A stretch of 64,000 bases of DNA, from NCBI GenBank assembly GCA_035705495.1, contig DASSWB010000022.1:16091-80090 (forward strand), given 5' to 3'. The translations under genes were made by a program, and so were the position numbers. The stretch's first letter is position 1, and each line of letters starts with the position of its first letter. The stretch comes from DASSWB01 sp035705495. GTDB taxonomy: Bacteria; Bacteroidota; Bacteroidia; Flavobacteriales; Flavobacteriaceae. Below are positions 25,848 through 35,609 of this stretch, piece by piece. The notes under the pieces were generated by a model. It was not told the origin of the DNA. It searched no databases and worked only from the letters and a program-made list of their open reading frames with translations.

Positions 25848-27092
25848 ATGAAAAAAATCTTTACTACTCGATTGATTGCCATGGTGTTCGCTATGGCTTT
25901 TTTCATGGTTTCTTGTTCCAAGGACGAAGAAATTTCAACTGAAACTTCCGAAATGCAACAAGTAAAACCTTTTTATTCCCAGCCTATTCCCGGACAATAC
26001 ATTATTGTTTATAAGGAAAATGGAGATACACAGGGAAAATATGCAGATAGAAAAATGGAAGTACAGGAAAAAACCCAAGAACTTCTTTCAAAAAACGGAA
26101 TTCCTTCAGCAAAAATTTTAAATACGTATAGTGCGGCCTTAAAAGGAGCAACAGTAAAAATTTCTGAGGCTGAGGTCAATTTATTAAGAGGAAATGAGGA
26201 AATAGCCTATATAGAGCAGGATAGAATCTTAGCACTGGCGCCACCATGTGGAACACCGAACGGAGGACCATGTGATCCGGGAGATGGAGGTGGAGATGAT
26301 GGAAGCAGTGACGGTGATTCTACACAAGAAATCCCTTACGGCATCACACGCGTAAATGGAATTTCTTCTTACACAGGTTCCAATGTAGCGTGGATTTTGG
26401 ATTCTGGAATTGATTTGGATCACCCAGATCTTAATGTTGATGCTTCCAGAGGATTTAATGCTTTTACTTCTGGAAAAGATGGCCAATCCTTGGATGATGG
26501 TAACGGTCATGGTTCTCATGTTGCCGGTACAATCGCAGCTTTGAACAATAGTATTGGAGTTGTTGGAGTGGCTCCAGGCGCAACCGTTGTTCCGGTAAAA
26601 GTTCTCAATAGTAGAGGTAGCGGATCATATTCTGGTGTTATTGCCGGTGTAGATCACGTTGCGGCTCATGGATCTAATGGGGATGTGGCAAATATGAGTT
26701 TGGGCGGACCGGTTTCACAGGCATTGGATGATGCTATTTTATCCGCTTCCCAAAACGGAATTAAATTCGCGCTCGCTTCTGGAAATGAAAGTACCGATGC
26801 GAACAGTAGTTCCCCAAGTCGTGTAAATGGCTCAAATATTTACACAATTTCAGCGATGGACAGTAATGACAATTGGGCCTATTTTTCAAACTACGGAAAT
26901 CCTCCCGTAGATTACTGTGCTCCAGGAGTAAATGTTACATCTACCTGGAAAAATGGTGGGTATAATACAATCAGTGGGACTTCAATGGCTTCACCTCACG
27001 CAGCTGGTGTGCTTTTGCTCGGAAACGCTTCAACGGACGGAACAGTGAGCGGTGATCCAGATGGAAATGCCGATCCAATCATAGTACACTAA
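25848..27092 (+). CDS. Subtilisin-like serine protease (S8), lipoprotein
   Basis: 414 residues. Lipoprotein signal MKKIFTTRLIAMVFAMAFFMVSC followed by an acidic SKDEE linker. An I9-type propeptide lies at about 44-130 (PGQYIIVYKENG to EEIAYIEQD), then a Gly/Asp-rich linker and the S8 catalytic domain with Asp in AWILDSGIDLDHPDL, His in DGNGHGSHVAGTIAA, the oxyanion Asn in SGNES, and Ser in GTSMASPHAAG. All triad residues are present. A secreted or surface protease with self-processing is inferred. A terminator follows. Confidence 0.95.
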   Translation: MKKIFTTRLIAMVFAMAFFMVSCSKDEEISTETSEMQQVKPFYSQPIPGQYIIVYKENGDTQGKYADRKMEVQEKTQELLSKNGIPSAKILNTYSAALKGATVKISEAEVNLLRGNEEIAYIEQDRILALAPPCGTPNGGPCDPGDGGGDDGSSDGDSTQEIPYGITRVNGISSYTGSNVAWILDSGIDLDHPDLNVDASRGFNAFTSGKDGQSLDDGNGHGSHVAGTIAALNNSIGVVGVAPGATVVPVKVLNSRGSGSYSGVIAGVDHVAAHGSNGDVANMSLGGPVSQALDDAILSASQNGIKFALASGNESTDANSSSPSRVNGSNIYTISAMDSNDNWAYFSNYGNPPVDYCAPGVNVTSTWKNGGYNTISGTSMASPHAAGVLLLGNASTDGTVSGDPDGNADPIIVH

Positions 27093-27111
27093 TGGTTTGG
27101 TATATAATTAG

Positions 27112-27140
27112 AAAACCGGTCATTGAACGACCGGTTTTTT
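27112..27140 (+). terminator. Terminator after the S8 protease
   Basis: A perfect 10-bp stem AAAACCGGTC / GACCGGTTTT, 7-nt loop, seven or more T after it. Confidence 0.88.
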
Positions 27141-27305
27141 TATTCTTGAAAAATTATAGCGAAGTCGAGTTTAATTTCTGAATTTTCACATGTGCTTATT
27201 CGCTCTGAAATCCTTTTTGTTCTGATGATTTCCTCGGATTTTAAGTTTAAAGAGTGTTGTACTGTGAATTAACGAAGCCTGGAATAGGTGCAAAGCAAGA
27301 TATTT

Positions 27306-28094
27306 TCAGTCGTTAAACTTCCTGTATTTCGCCGTCATGAACATATAAATCGCATAACCAATCAATCCCGCGGCCACAATTCCCATTAACCAAGCTCCGA
27401 AGGCAGATTCCCGTAAAAATGAAAATGCTTCGGTTGTTGTTTTTATTTTTGATGGATTTGATGTTATTGCAGCGCGGACTGCAAAATACCCTATGATAAT
27501 AAAAAGTATTCCGCGTGAGGAAAGTCCGAAAACTGCGGAATTTTTTATTGTTTTCCGCCGTTTCTCTTCCATCTTCGATTTCTCGTCAAATTTCCTCCAA
27601 AATGTTTCTTTATAGATTTTATAAAATTGAAAAAGGCCAATGAAAATGAGAATAGCACCAATAATTCCGATTACAATCAATCCTATTTCGCTGGCTAAAA
27701 AAGATGTGTTTTCGGAACTTGTTGAACTTCCTCCTGTATTCCCCGCATTTATGACTCTCAAGATGGCTAAAATGGCCAATCCTATATAAATGCAACCACT
27801 GGCAAAAAATGCAATTCTTTTTAATTTGCCATTTTTGTTGGCGCTTATTCCTTCCGGATCAGAAATTGCTTGAAACAATCTCCAGGACGCGTAGCACAAC
27901 AGTCCGAGTGCAAGAATAACCAATAAAGCATTTCCAAATGGTTGTTTGTCCAAAAACTGGAGCACTTGTAATTTTCCCGTTTTTTGTCCTCCCAAATTAA
28001 AAGAAGCCATTAAAGTTAGTACACCAGCTATGGCATACACGCTTCCTTTTGCAACATAACCCGTACGGGCAATTTTCACCAATTTATGATCCAT
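27306..28094 (-). CDS. DUF1206 family membrane protein
   Basis: 262 residues with six hydrophobic segments arranged as three repeats of about 75-80 residues, each a pair of helices; repeats share a pattern like (ARTGYVAKGSVYAIAGVLTL; GCIYIGLAILAI; SRGILFIIIGYFAVRAA). This is the DUF1206 triple-repeat family, of unknown function. Transcribed in the same direction as the L,D-transpeptidase 74 bp upstream. Confidence 0.87.
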   Translation of the reverse strand: MDHKLVKIARTGYVAKGSVYAIAGVLTLMASFNLGGQKTGKLQVLQFLDKQPFGNALLVILALGLLCYASWRLFQAISDPEGISANKNGKLKRIAFFASGCIYIGLAILAILRVINAGNTGGSSTSSENTSFLASEIGLIVIGIIGAILIFIGLFQFYKIYKETFWRKFDEKSKMEEKRRKTIKNSAVFGLSSRGILFIIIGYFAVRAAITSNPSKIKTTTEAFSFLRESAFGAWLMGIVAAGLIGYAIYMFMTAKYRKFND

Positions 28095-28168
28095 TATATT
28101 TTTTAGATAAACAAATAATTCTTGTTAGCGGTATATCAAGATGTGTTGAAAGTCTGGTCAATGATTCT

Positions 28169-29746
28169 TTATTTGATCAGATTTTGATACACCTCATCAT
28201 CCAGTTCGTAAATATCATGGGTGAATTTTGTTTCACCGTCTTCATTCCAAGCTGTAAGATAGAAATGATGTACAGCTATTTTTTGTTTCACTGGTACTTG
28301 CACCGTTTCTCCAGAATTTATGACTTCTTCAATTCTTTCCTGACTCCAATCTGGTTGATCACTCAATACATAAGCCGCAAGTCCAACTGCATCCTGAACC
28401 CTAACACATCCGTGGCTAATTGCACGCGTATTTTCTTCAAATCGATGTCGTCCTGGAGTATCATGTAAATAAATTGCATACTTATTCGGATAAATAATTT
28501 TAACTCTTCCCAGCGGATTTCTAGCCCCAGATCTTTGTCGGAAGGTATAATTACCCGCATTTTCTGCAGTAACCTGACTCGGATCTACAACATTTCCGCT
28601 TCCGTCCAACACTTCCATGTCGTGTGAAGCTATATAATTGGAATTAGTTGCCATGGCCGGAATAATTTCATTGTCCCTTATTGAAGTCGGAACCGTCCAA
28701 GTGGGATTTATTACAATATACTGAATCGTATCACTGAAAATGGGGGTTTCATTTCCTTCTTTCCCCACAATCGCCCTTCTTGTGCTCAGTGTGTCGCCAT
28801 TTTTTATTACTGAAACCCTATAATCCGGAATATTGACCAGAACATAATGATCGCCCAATTCCCGCGGAAACCATCTCCATCTTTCCAAATTGACCATGAT
28901 TTGTTTATATCTCTTTACATTGTCAATATTAAGTCCTTCAATCGTGGTTTGTCCAATAATTCCATCCAATGCCAAACCTTGATGTTCTTGGAATTTTTTA
29001 ATGGACGCAACAATTTCTTCGGAATATATATTGCCTTCTACTTGAACATTCTCAGACAATAATTCCAATTCCTTTAATCTTTGAGCGATATCCGGAATTC
29101 TGGGATCTTCGTCACCAGGTTCAATTTTTCCGCCATCTTCAATATCCGTAATCTTTGTGCTTTTCTTTTTATACTCTTCAATAGAAGCCATGAGTCCTTT
29201 GTAATGAGGATTCTGAGGTCTTAAACTATCCAATGTTTTTTCAATTTCTTCGGAACTGGAAATATTTTCCAGAATTTCCCCGGTATTAATTTTTTCTTTA
29301 GGAATCCCGAAAGTGTGGTACATTTTGCTCGGGTTTATTTTACCATTCAGTAAGTGATCACTCAATTCGAAAAAGGCATCGGTGAAAAGAATTTCGGCTT
29401 TGCTTTGCTCTTGCGCGTCCAGGGATTCATCTTTAATTAGGTTCATGATTTCTTCACCGTGATAATCTTTGTAGTTTAAACCTTCTTGTTTCAATTTTTT
29501 TAATTCATCCGCAAATTTTTTTCTCAATTCGGAATGGTTCCATATTGGTGAATAATTCCTTGATTGATAGAAGTCCTGAACTTCTTTCGCGTTTAATAAC
29601 TGAGCGGACATGCCGCTTAATTCCTGTTCAATCATTTCGGCTTCCGCAGGTTCTTTAATATTTCGATCATCTGAATCACCACAGGAAACTATTCCACTCA
29701 ATAATCCGACGACAAAAAACAGGTATAGAATTTTTCTTCTTCTCAT
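28169..29746 (-). CDS. L,D-transpeptidase, YcbB-like lipoprotein
   Basis: 525 residues. Lipoprotein-type N-terminus (MRRRKILYLFFVVGLLSGIVSC, Cys22), an N-terminal scaffold domain, a peptidoglycan-binding domain (about 250-275, IKKFQEHQGLALDGIIGQTTIEGLN) and the YkuD catalytic domain with the motif SHGCVRVQD, whose Cys is the nucleophile, preceded by IYLHDTP. Such enzymes make 3-3 crosslinks or attach proteins to peptidoglycan. Two GNAT genes lie just upstream on the same strand. Confidence 0.92.
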   Translation of the reverse strand: MRRRKILYLFFVVGLLSGIVSCGDSDDRNIKEPAEAEMIEQELSGMSAQLLNAKEVQDFYQSRNYSPIWNHSELRKKFADELKKLKQEGLNYKDYHGEEIMNLIKDESLDAQEQSKAEILFTDAFFELSDHLLNGKINPSKMYHTFGIPKEKINTGEILENISSSEEIEKTLDSLRPQNPHYKGLMASIEEYKKKSTKITDIEDGGKIEPGDEDPRIPDIAQRLKELELLSENVQVEGNIYSEEIVASIKKFQEHQGLALDGIIGQTTIEGLNIDNVKRYKQIMVNLERWRWFPRELGDHYVLVNIPDYRVSVIKNGDTLSTRRAIVGKEGNETPIFSDTIQYIVINPTWTVPTSIRDNEIIPAMATNSNYIASHDMEVLDGSGNVVDPSQVTAENAGNYTFRQRSGARNPLGRVKIIYPNKYAIYLHDTPGRHRFEENTRAISHGCVRVQDAVGLAAYVLSDQPDWSQERIEEVINSGETVQVPVKQKIAVHHFYLTAWNEDGETKFTHDIYELDDEVYQNLIK

Positions 29747-29755
29747 AATCTTTAT

Positions 29756-30214
29756 TTAATTTATTTTTTTGAACATTAAAAAATGGCGACCAATCCCTTC
29801 TATTTCGAAAGCGGTTCCTGAGACTTCATAACCGTATTTGCTATAAAAACCTTGTGCCGATTCTCTTGCATTGAACCAGAGCAGAACGTTTCCTCCCAAA
29901 ATATCTTCTGCTTTGAAAAGTAGTTTTTTACCTAATTTACTCCCCTGAAACTGCGGTAAAATTGCCATTCCTCGCAATTGATATTGATTCGATTCCGAAA
30001 AAACATCGTTTTTATTTTTTAAAAAAGTAGCCACACCCAATATTTTTTCTTTTGAAAAAATTCCTAAATGAAAAGTTCCTTCATCCTCATCACCTTGAAA
30101 ATAGCAGGAAGAAATGGGCTTGCCCTTTCTCAACACTTCTTGCCGAACCTTATAAGTTTGTTCAGCAGAAATATGTTTAATTGTAGTACCTAATTGTGTG
30201 TCTGTTGTGTTCAA
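29756..30214 (-). CDS. GNAT family N-acetyltransferase
   Basis: About 152 residues with a GNAT core: LGVATFLKNK, then QLRGMAILPQFQGSKLGKKLLFKAE (the acetyl-CoA-binding Q/RxxGxG/A loop is QGSKLG), ending in YGYEVSGTAF. Substrate unknown. Start inferred as TTG at 30214, which overlaps the TGA of the upstream GNAT gene (ATTGA), a coupling arrangement; the frame is open to 30277, but those residues lie inside the other gene. No in-frame ATG precedes the fold. Confidence 0.78.
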   Translation of the reverse strand: MNTTDTQLGTTIKHISAEQTYKVRQEVLRKGKPISSCYFQGDEDEGTFHLGIFSKEKILGVATFLKNKNDVFSESNQYQLRGMAILPQFQGSKLGKKLLFKAEDILGGNVLLWFNARESAQGFYSKYGYEVSGTAFEIEGIGRHFLMFKKIN

Positions 30215-30504
30215 TCTTTTACTTGTATATCTTGATACTCTTCGTGTTTCTGAAATTGGGCAGCTGCAAAAGAGCAAATGGGATCTACGACCAAATCCTT
30301 TTCCCGCGCGTAATCAACCACTCTTTTTATCAATTTGGAACCTAAACCTTTACCGGCTATTTTAGGATTGGTTTCCGTTTCATTAATCTCCATGATTCCA
30401 TTATCCTGAATTGCATAAATGACTTCAGCCAACATTCCATCTTCGTCTTCAATAAAAAACATTCCTTGATTGTTGTCCTCCTTTTGTTTTATTTCGTAAT
30501 CCAT
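30211..30504 (-). CDS. Small GNAT acetyltransferase, YjdJ type
   Basis: 97 residues. Single-domain GCN5-related protein of the YjdJ/GTL3 group: EVIYAIQDNGIMEINETET, AGKGLGSKLIKRVVDYAREKDLVVDPICSFAAAQFQKHEEY. The conserved Cys in DPICSFA is typical of this short class, whose substrate is unknown. Its stop overlaps the start of the next GNAT gene. Confidence 0.88.
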   Translation of the reverse strand: MDYEIKQKEDNNQGMFFIEDEDGMLAEVIYAIQDNGIMEINETETNPKIAGKGLGSKLIKRVVDYAREKDLVVDPICSFAAAQFQKHEEYQDIQVKD

Positions 30505-30655
30505 TTATTGGGTGGTTTGATTTCTTCGAATTTAACATTATTTCATCAAGTGAAATTGCTTTCTATAGCAGTTTAACACCGATTTAATAGTGGTCTAGCA
30601 AGAATAGGCTCTATATTGATTTTTTAAAATCGAATAAAAAAAGCTGATTATATTT

Positions 30656-30687
30656 TTGGAAAAATAAAAACTTAAATTCTATATTTG
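30656..30687 (+). promoter_or_regulatory. Promoter of tRNA-Gly
   Basis: TTG at 30656-30658 and TATATTTG at 30680-30687, 21 bp apart, ending 10 bp before the tRNA. Confidence 0.65.
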
Positions 30688-30697
30688 CAGGGCGATT

Positions 30698-30770
30698 GCG
30701 GGAGTAGCTCAGTTGGTAGAGCGTCAGCCTTCCAAGCTGAATGTCGCCGGTTCGAACCCGGTCTCCCGCT
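30698..30770 (+). tRNA. tRNA-Gly (TCC)
   Basis: 73 nt. A perfect 7-bp acceptor stem GCGGGAG / CTCCCGC, D arm GCTCAGTTGGTAGAGC, anticodon loop CTTCCAA (anticodon TCC), T arm GCCGGTTCGAACCCGGT with a G-T closing pair. CCA is not encoded. Confidence 0.97.
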
Positions 30771-30776
30771 CAAAAT

Positions 30777-30803
30777 AGCTTCACAAACGTGGAGCTTTTT
30801 TTA
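30777..30803 (+). terminator. Terminator after tRNA-Gly
   Basis: An 8-bp stem AGCTTCAC / GTGGAGCT (one T-G pair), AAAC loop, seven T. Confidence 0.8.
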
Positions 30804-30904
30804 TTTAAGAAAGACAACGAAAACGTCACCCTGAATACCTTTTAAATTTCAATAATGCTGGAGGATGAAACGAGTTCAGGAGGCTAAAAAAAATATTTTC
30901 TATT

Positions 30905-31819
30905 TTAAAAAATGGAAAAACCTGTAAGCGCCGTCAGTCTTTCCAAGGCAGCCATTCCTTTTGCTGAATTTCCTTTTTCGTTCAAAGGCGGACTCCATAC
31001 GGCAACGGTAAAATCCCTTGGTTTAATGGCAACAATACCGCCGCCAACGCCACTTTTTCCGGGTAAACCGACTTCAAAACTGAATTCTCCTGCTTCATCG
31101 TAAAATCCACAAGTCTGCATCAAAGCATTGATACGTTTTACTTGCTGATTGGATAAAATTTGTTTTTCTGAATTTTCCAAAAATCCTTCATTTGCAAAAA
31201 TACTGAAACCATGCGCCAATTCTCTACAAGACATGGCGAGCGAACACTGGTGAAAGTAGAAATCCAATACCTCATCAACGTCGTTCTGAATATTTCCGAA
31301 GGATTTCATATAGTTTACCAAGGCTACGTTTCTGTAACCTTCGGATTTTTCTGATGCAGCTATTTTTTCGTCATAATTCAAGGATTTATCGCCCGTGATT
31401 TCGTGAATAAAAGTGAGCAAAGCTGCCTTCGGATTTTTGAAATATGACACCAGAACATCGGCAATAACCATAGCTCCAGCATTAATTAATGGATTGCGCG
31501 GAATGCCGTTTTCCTTTTCCAATTGAGTGAGTGAATTGAATGAATTCCCCGAGGGTTCCACGCCTACCCGTTTCCATAAATCATCACCCACCAGTTTCAT
31601 TGCCAAAGAAAGTGTAAAGACTTTGGAAATACTCTGAATTGAGAAGCGTTCTTCGCTATCTCCTACTGAAAAATCGTCTCCTTTTAAACAATGCAGATGC
31701 ATGCCGAATTTTGAAGGAGGTACTTTGGCCAATTCCGGTATATAGGAGGCTACTTGTCCTTTTATTTCGACTTCGGAAAGTTCTTGATGGATTTGATTTA
31801 AAATTTTTTGGTAGTCCAT
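30905..31819 (-). CDS. glsA: Glutaminase
   Basis: 304 residues, usual length. Hydrolyses glutamine to glutamate and ammonia. Beta-lactamase-like fold with the catalytic SxxK in FSIQSISKVF, the NPLINAGAMV segment, and the C-terminal GLPGKSGVGGGI motif. It lies 7 bp from pepE on the same strand, so the pair forms a small amino-acid/peptide unit. Confidence 0.96.
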   Translation of the reverse strand: MDYQKILNQIHQELSEVEIKGQVASYIPELAKVPPSKFGMHLHCLKGDDFSVGDSEERFSIQSISKVFTLSLAMKLVGDDLWKRVGVEPSGNSFNSLTQLEKENGIPRNPLINAGAMVIADVLVSYFKNPKAALLTFIHEITGDKSLNYDEKIAASEKSEGYRNVALVNYMKSFGNIQNDVDEVLDFYFHQCSLAMSCRELAHGFSIFANEGFLENSEKQILSNQQVKRINALMQTCGFYDEAGEFSFEVGLPGKSGVGGGIVAIKPRDFTVAVWSPPLNEKGNSAKGMAALERLTALTGFSIF

Positions 31820-31826
31820 AAATCTG

Positions 31827-32534
31827 TTATCTCAGGTCGGATAAATCGCTGTCCGCTTTTACTTCATAAGGTAATTGATTTGCTTTAAAAATCCGAGCGT
31901 CTGGCCTACCTTTTAACGTAATTTTATTCCCTTCAACTCTCAGCCAACTTCCTTCACGCAAACCAATTACCGGCTGCGTATTAAATCGATGGAATTCTTT
32001 GATACGCGTTTCCCTGGTTTCTCCATTATGTTTTGAGTTTAGATCTGGATCCAAATAATGTGCATTGATATTAAAAGGAATCAGTCCCATGGTTTTAAAA
32101 CTTGGAGGGTAAACAATCGGCATATCATTGGTGGTTTGCATGGTGAGGCCGGCAATATTTGTTCCCGCACTCGTGCCCATATAAGGCGTTCCTTTGGCCA
32201 CCGAATTTTCTATTGCTGAAAAAAGTTTCAATCGGTATAATTCCCGAACCAATAAAAAAGTATTTCCTCCGCCAGTAAATATTCCTTCAGAATTAGCAAT
32301 GGCATCTGCGGGATTTTCAAATTCGTGCGCTCCTTTTACTGGTATTCCTACTGAAGCAAATGCGTTTTTTGCGATTGTGGTGTAGGCGTCGTGATCAATT
32401 CCGCCAGGACGGGCATAGGGAATAAATATAATTTCCCTGGAATTTGAAAAAAAATCCTCGATTTCCGATAAAATATATTGAAGATATTTTTCTCCATACA
32501 ACGTCGATGTACTGGCAAGCAAAAGGTTTTTCAT
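31827..32534 (-). CDS. pepE: Dipeptidase E (alpha-aspartyl dipeptidase)
   Basis: 235 residues, S51 family; cleaves Asp-X dipeptides. The glutamine-amidotransferase-like core shows IFTGGGNTFLLVREL and the nucleophile Ser in GTSAGTNIAG; PYMGTSAG and NINAHYLD are also typical. Start at MKNLLLAS (32534); the open frame extends to 32570 without family character. Upstream of glsA in the same unit. Confidence 0.94.
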   Translation of the reverse strand: MKNLLLASTSTLYGEKYLQYILSEIEDFFSNSREIIFIPYARPGGIDHDAYTTIAKNAFASVGIPVKGAHEFENPADAIANSEGIFTGGGNTFLLVRELYRLKLFSAIENSVAKGTPYMGTSAGTNIAGLTMQTTNDMPIVYPPSFKTMGLIPFNINAHYLDPDLNSKHNGETRETRIKEFHRFNTQPVIGLREGSWLRVEGNKITLKGRPDARIFKANQLPYEVKADSDLSDLR

Positions 32535-32712
32535 GAAAATAAAATTTTTACATTTAAAAAACTGGAACAAACTTTCAGGCCATAAAAGTAACCAAATCGG
32601 TTTTTATAAGACCAATGCAATAAAAGAAGATAAATCGGGTTAAAAAACCAGTGAAAAACCGTTTTCTTTCTTTAGGTTTCTTTATTTTTAGCATCTTTTA
32701 CTATTTAAAAAA

Positions 32713-33219
32713 ATGAAAAAGAGTTTCTTTGTTTTTTTATTGTTCTTGCTCCCTTGTTTAGCCTTCGCTCCAGTACATAAATTTTACGTGAGTGTAAGCG
32801 AAATGGAATACGTGCAGGAAAAAAAATCAGTACAAATAATTTCACGGATTTTTATTGATGATTTTGAAACTGTTTTGAACGCGCGATACGGAACAGAACT
32901 ATTTTTGGCGACAAAAAAAGAAGGTTCTGAATCTGATGTATTGATTAAAAAATACATTGACCAAAAAATGCAGGTGGAAATCAATGGAAACAGAAAGCAA
33001 CTTCACTTTTTGGGGAAAGAATATGAAAACGATATGGTTCTTTTGTACATAGAAATTCCAAATGTGGATGCTCCCAAAAAAGTCAAAATAAAGAACGAGG
33101 TATTATTCGGACTTTTTCCGGATCAAAAAAACATCGTGCATTTTGAGACCAAAGGAGAAACCAAAAGTCTTCTTCTGGTAAAAGGGGAGGGAATTGGAAC
33201 ATTGAATTTTAAACACTAA
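32713..33219 (+). CDS. DUF6702 family protein with signal peptide
   Basis: 168 residues. An N-terminal signal peptide (about 1-19, FFVFLLFLLPCLAFA) precedes HKFYVSVSEMEYVQEKKSVQIISRIFIDDFE, the conserved opening of DUF6702. Mostly beta structure predicted. These are usually encoded just before an M1 peptidase in Flavobacteriia, as here with a 32-bp gap to the chosen start. Function unknown; envelope location inferred. Confidence 0.85.
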   Translation: MKKSFFVFLLFLLPCLAFAPVHKFYVSVSEMEYVQEKKSVQIISRIFIDDFETVLNARYGTELFLATKKEGSESDVLIKKYIDQKMQVEINGNRKQLHFLGKEYENDMVLLYIEIPNVDAPKKVKIKNEVLFGLFPDQKNIVHFETKGETKSLLLVKGEGIGTLNFKH

Positions 33220-33251
33220 CAATTAATTTATAAAACGAATTCTAGATGACA

Positions 33252-35531
33252 ATGAAAAAATTTACTACAGTTTTTGTTGCTTTGACCTTGTTTGTTTCCT
33301 TCGGCAGCTTTGCACAGGAAAATCAAGAATCAGAAGAAGTTCGAGAGCTTGGGCATTCAAATGAAAATAAATTCCGACAAATGTATGAGGAATTTTCAAC
33401 GCCTAATCAATACCGTACAGCTTCGGGCGCTCCGGGACCCGCTTACTACCAAAACGAGGCGGATTATAAAATTAAGGTAGAATTGAATGATAAAGATCCA
33501 AAAATAACGGGTTTTGAAACAATTACCTACCACAACAATTCTCCAGATCCTTTGGAGTACCTATGGGTTCAATTGGATCAAAATATTAGAAGTAAAAATT
33601 CTCAAGCTTTACTGAAAGATGGCGACGGAATGGATGCAGTCTTTACGCCAGGTTCCTTTATAGAAAGTCGGGTGAAAGAGCGTTTCGATGGCGGATTTAA
33701 TATCACGGAAGTTTCAAAAGACGGCAAACCGCTTCCTTACATAATCAATGAAACCATGATGCGAATTGATTTGGCAGAACCTTTAGCTCCAGGAAAAGAT
33801 TTTTCCTTTTCCATTGGTTGGTGGTATAAATTGAATAACCATGTAACTGACAGAGCACGCTCTGGATATGAGCATTTTGAAAAGGACGGAAACAATGCTT
33901 ACGTAATTGCACAGTTTTTTCCGAGAATGGCAGTTTACAACGATGTTGAAGGCTGGCAAAATTATCAATTTTGGGGAAATGGCGAATTCGCTTTACCCTT
34001 CGGAAGTTATGATGTAGAAATAACCGTTCCTGCCGATCATATTTTGGATGCTACGGGAGAACTTCAAAATAGAAAAGATGTTTGGTCGAAAAAAATGATG
34101 GAACGATATGAAAAAGCCAAAAAATCTTATGACAAACCTGTTATAATCGTTACCCAAGCTGAAGCAGAAGAAGCAGAAAATGGATTTTCAACAAAGAAAA
34201 AAACCTGGAAATTCAAAGCTGATAAGGTTCGGGATTTTGCATTTGCCACTTCGCGTAAATTCATTTATGATATGATGGCGGTAGATGTAGGGGAAAAAGA
34301 TGCAATGGCTATTTCAATGTACCCAAAAGAAGGGAATCCACTTTGGGAAGAATATTCTACACGTGTTGTGGCTACTACTTTAAAATCCTATTCCAATCAT
34401 TTGTTTGAATATCCATATCCTAAGGCGATTTCAGTGCATGCGAAAAATCAAGGAATGGAATATCCAATGATTTGCTGGAATTATGGCCGCCCTGATGAAG
34501 ATGGAAGTTATAGCGACAGGACCAAGCACGGGATGATCAGCGTAATTGTACATGAGGTTGGGCATAATTTCTTCCCAATGATTGTCAACAGTGATGAACG
34601 TCAATGGGGCTGGATGGATGAAGGCTTGAACACCTTCATGCAATATATTGCCGAGCAGGAATACCAGCCGGGATATCCTTCAAGACGCGGTGAACCAACC
34701 AAAATTATTCCCTACATGAAAGGAAATCAGAAATTTATTTCGCCTATTATGTCCAATCCTGAAAATGTACATCAATTGGGGAACAATGCGTATGGAAAAC
34801 CCGCTACCGCTCTTAATATTTTGAGGGAAACAGTAATGGGTAAAGAATTATTTGATTTTGCATTTAAAAAATATGCCGAAAGATGGATGTTCAAACATCC
34901 AACTCCCGAAGATTTTTTTAGAACCATGGAAGATGCCTCTGGCGTTGATCTGGATTGGTATTGGAGGGGTTGGTTTTACACTACCGATTTTGTTGACATT
35001 GGCGTAAAAGATGTAAAGCAATATTTCATTACTGATACACCAACCAAAGAAGGGAAAGAGCTATTGGCTCGATATGGAGTCTCAGATCCATCCAGTTTAG
35101 GTGCACTTTATGTAGTAACCAAAGACAGTGAAGAGTATTCCGATGAAATGGAAGGGAAATCTCCGACTGAATCCGTTCCTACTTTAAATGAATACTTAAT
35201 GGACAATTTTACACCGGAAGAAAGGGCAGGCATGAAAGTTCCGAAATATTTTTATGAAGTAACTTTCAATAAACCGGGAGGATTGGTGATGCCAATTATT
35301 GTAGAATATACCTATGAAGATGGAACGACACAAAACATTACCTATCCAGTTCAAGTTTGGAGAAAGAATGATAATGAAGTGAGTAAAGTAGTGGCGTCAG
35401 ATAAAAAAATAACGAAAGTTGTTGTGGATCCTGAATTGAAAACGGCCGACATAGATGTAAGTAATAATAGCTGGCCTCAAACCAAAGAGCAGAGCAAATT
35501 TGACAAATTTAAAACTGAAAATAAAGGTTAA
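33252..35531 (+). CDS. M1 family metallopeptidase, secreted
   Basis: About 759 residues. Signal peptide MKKFTTVFVALTLFVSFGSFA (cleavage near Gln22). The gluzincin site is intact: HEVGH then, 18 residues on, the Glu of DEGLNTF as third zinc ligand. The upstream NQGMEYPMICW segment stands where the GAMEN motif is found in other M1 enzymes. An aminopeptidase acting on exported or environmental peptides is expected. An alternative start is ATG at 33246 (two residues longer). Followed by a terminator. Confidence 0.93.
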   Translation: MKKFTTVFVALTLFVSFGSFAQENQESEEVRELGHSNENKFRQMYEEFSTPNQYRTASGAPGPAYYQNEADYKIKVELNDKDPKITGFETITYHNNSPDPLEYLWVQLDQNIRSKNSQALLKDGDGMDAVFTPGSFIESRVKERFDGGFNITEVSKDGKPLPYIINETMMRIDLAEPLAPGKDFSFSIGWWYKLNNHVTDRARSGYEHFEKDGNNAYVIAQFFPRMAVYNDVEGWQNYQFWGNGEFALPFGSYDVEITVPADHILDATGELQNRKDVWSKKMMERYEKAKKSYDKPVIIVTQAEAEEAENGFSTKKKTWKFKADKVRDFAFATSRKFIYDMMAVDVGEKDAMAISMYPKEGNPLWEEYSTRVVATTLKSYSNHLFEYPYPKAISVHAKNQGMEYPMICWNYGRPDEDGSYSDRTKHGMISVIVHEVGHNFFPMIVNSDERQWGWMDEGLNTFMQYIAEQEYQPGYPSRRGEPTKIIPYMKGNQKFISPIMSNPENVHQLGNNAYGKPATALNILRETVMGKELFDFAFKKYAERWMFKHPTPEDFFRTMEDASGVDLDWYWRGWFYTTDFVDIGVKDVKQYFITDTPTKEGKELLARYGVSDPSSLGALYVVTKDSEEYSDEMEGKSPTESVPTLNEYLMDNFTPEERAGMKVPKYFYEVTFNKPGGLVMPIIVEYTYEDGTTQNITYPVQVWRKNDNEVSKVVASDKKITKVVVDPELKTADIDVSNNSWPQTKEQSKFDKFKTENKG

Positions 35532-35547
35532 TCCAAATTAACAATTT

Positions 35548-35578
35548 AAAAACCGACTTTTAACGAGTCGGTTTTTTT
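35548..35578 (+). terminator. Terminator after the M1 peptidase
   Basis: A stem of AAAACCGACT / AGTCGGTTTT with a 7-nt loop and a T run. Confidence 0.85.
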
Positions 35579-35597
35579 ATGGAATATAAATTGTATC

Positions 35598-35605
35598 TAT
35601 CTTTG
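35598..35605 (+). promoter_or_regulatory. -7 element immediately before tatA
   Basis: TATCTTTG ends 4 bp before the tatA ATG at 35610. With transcription starting about 6 nt past the box, the mRNA would be leaderless or nearly so. No clear TTG at the ideal distance. Confidence 0.5.
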
Positions 35606-35609
35606 CAAC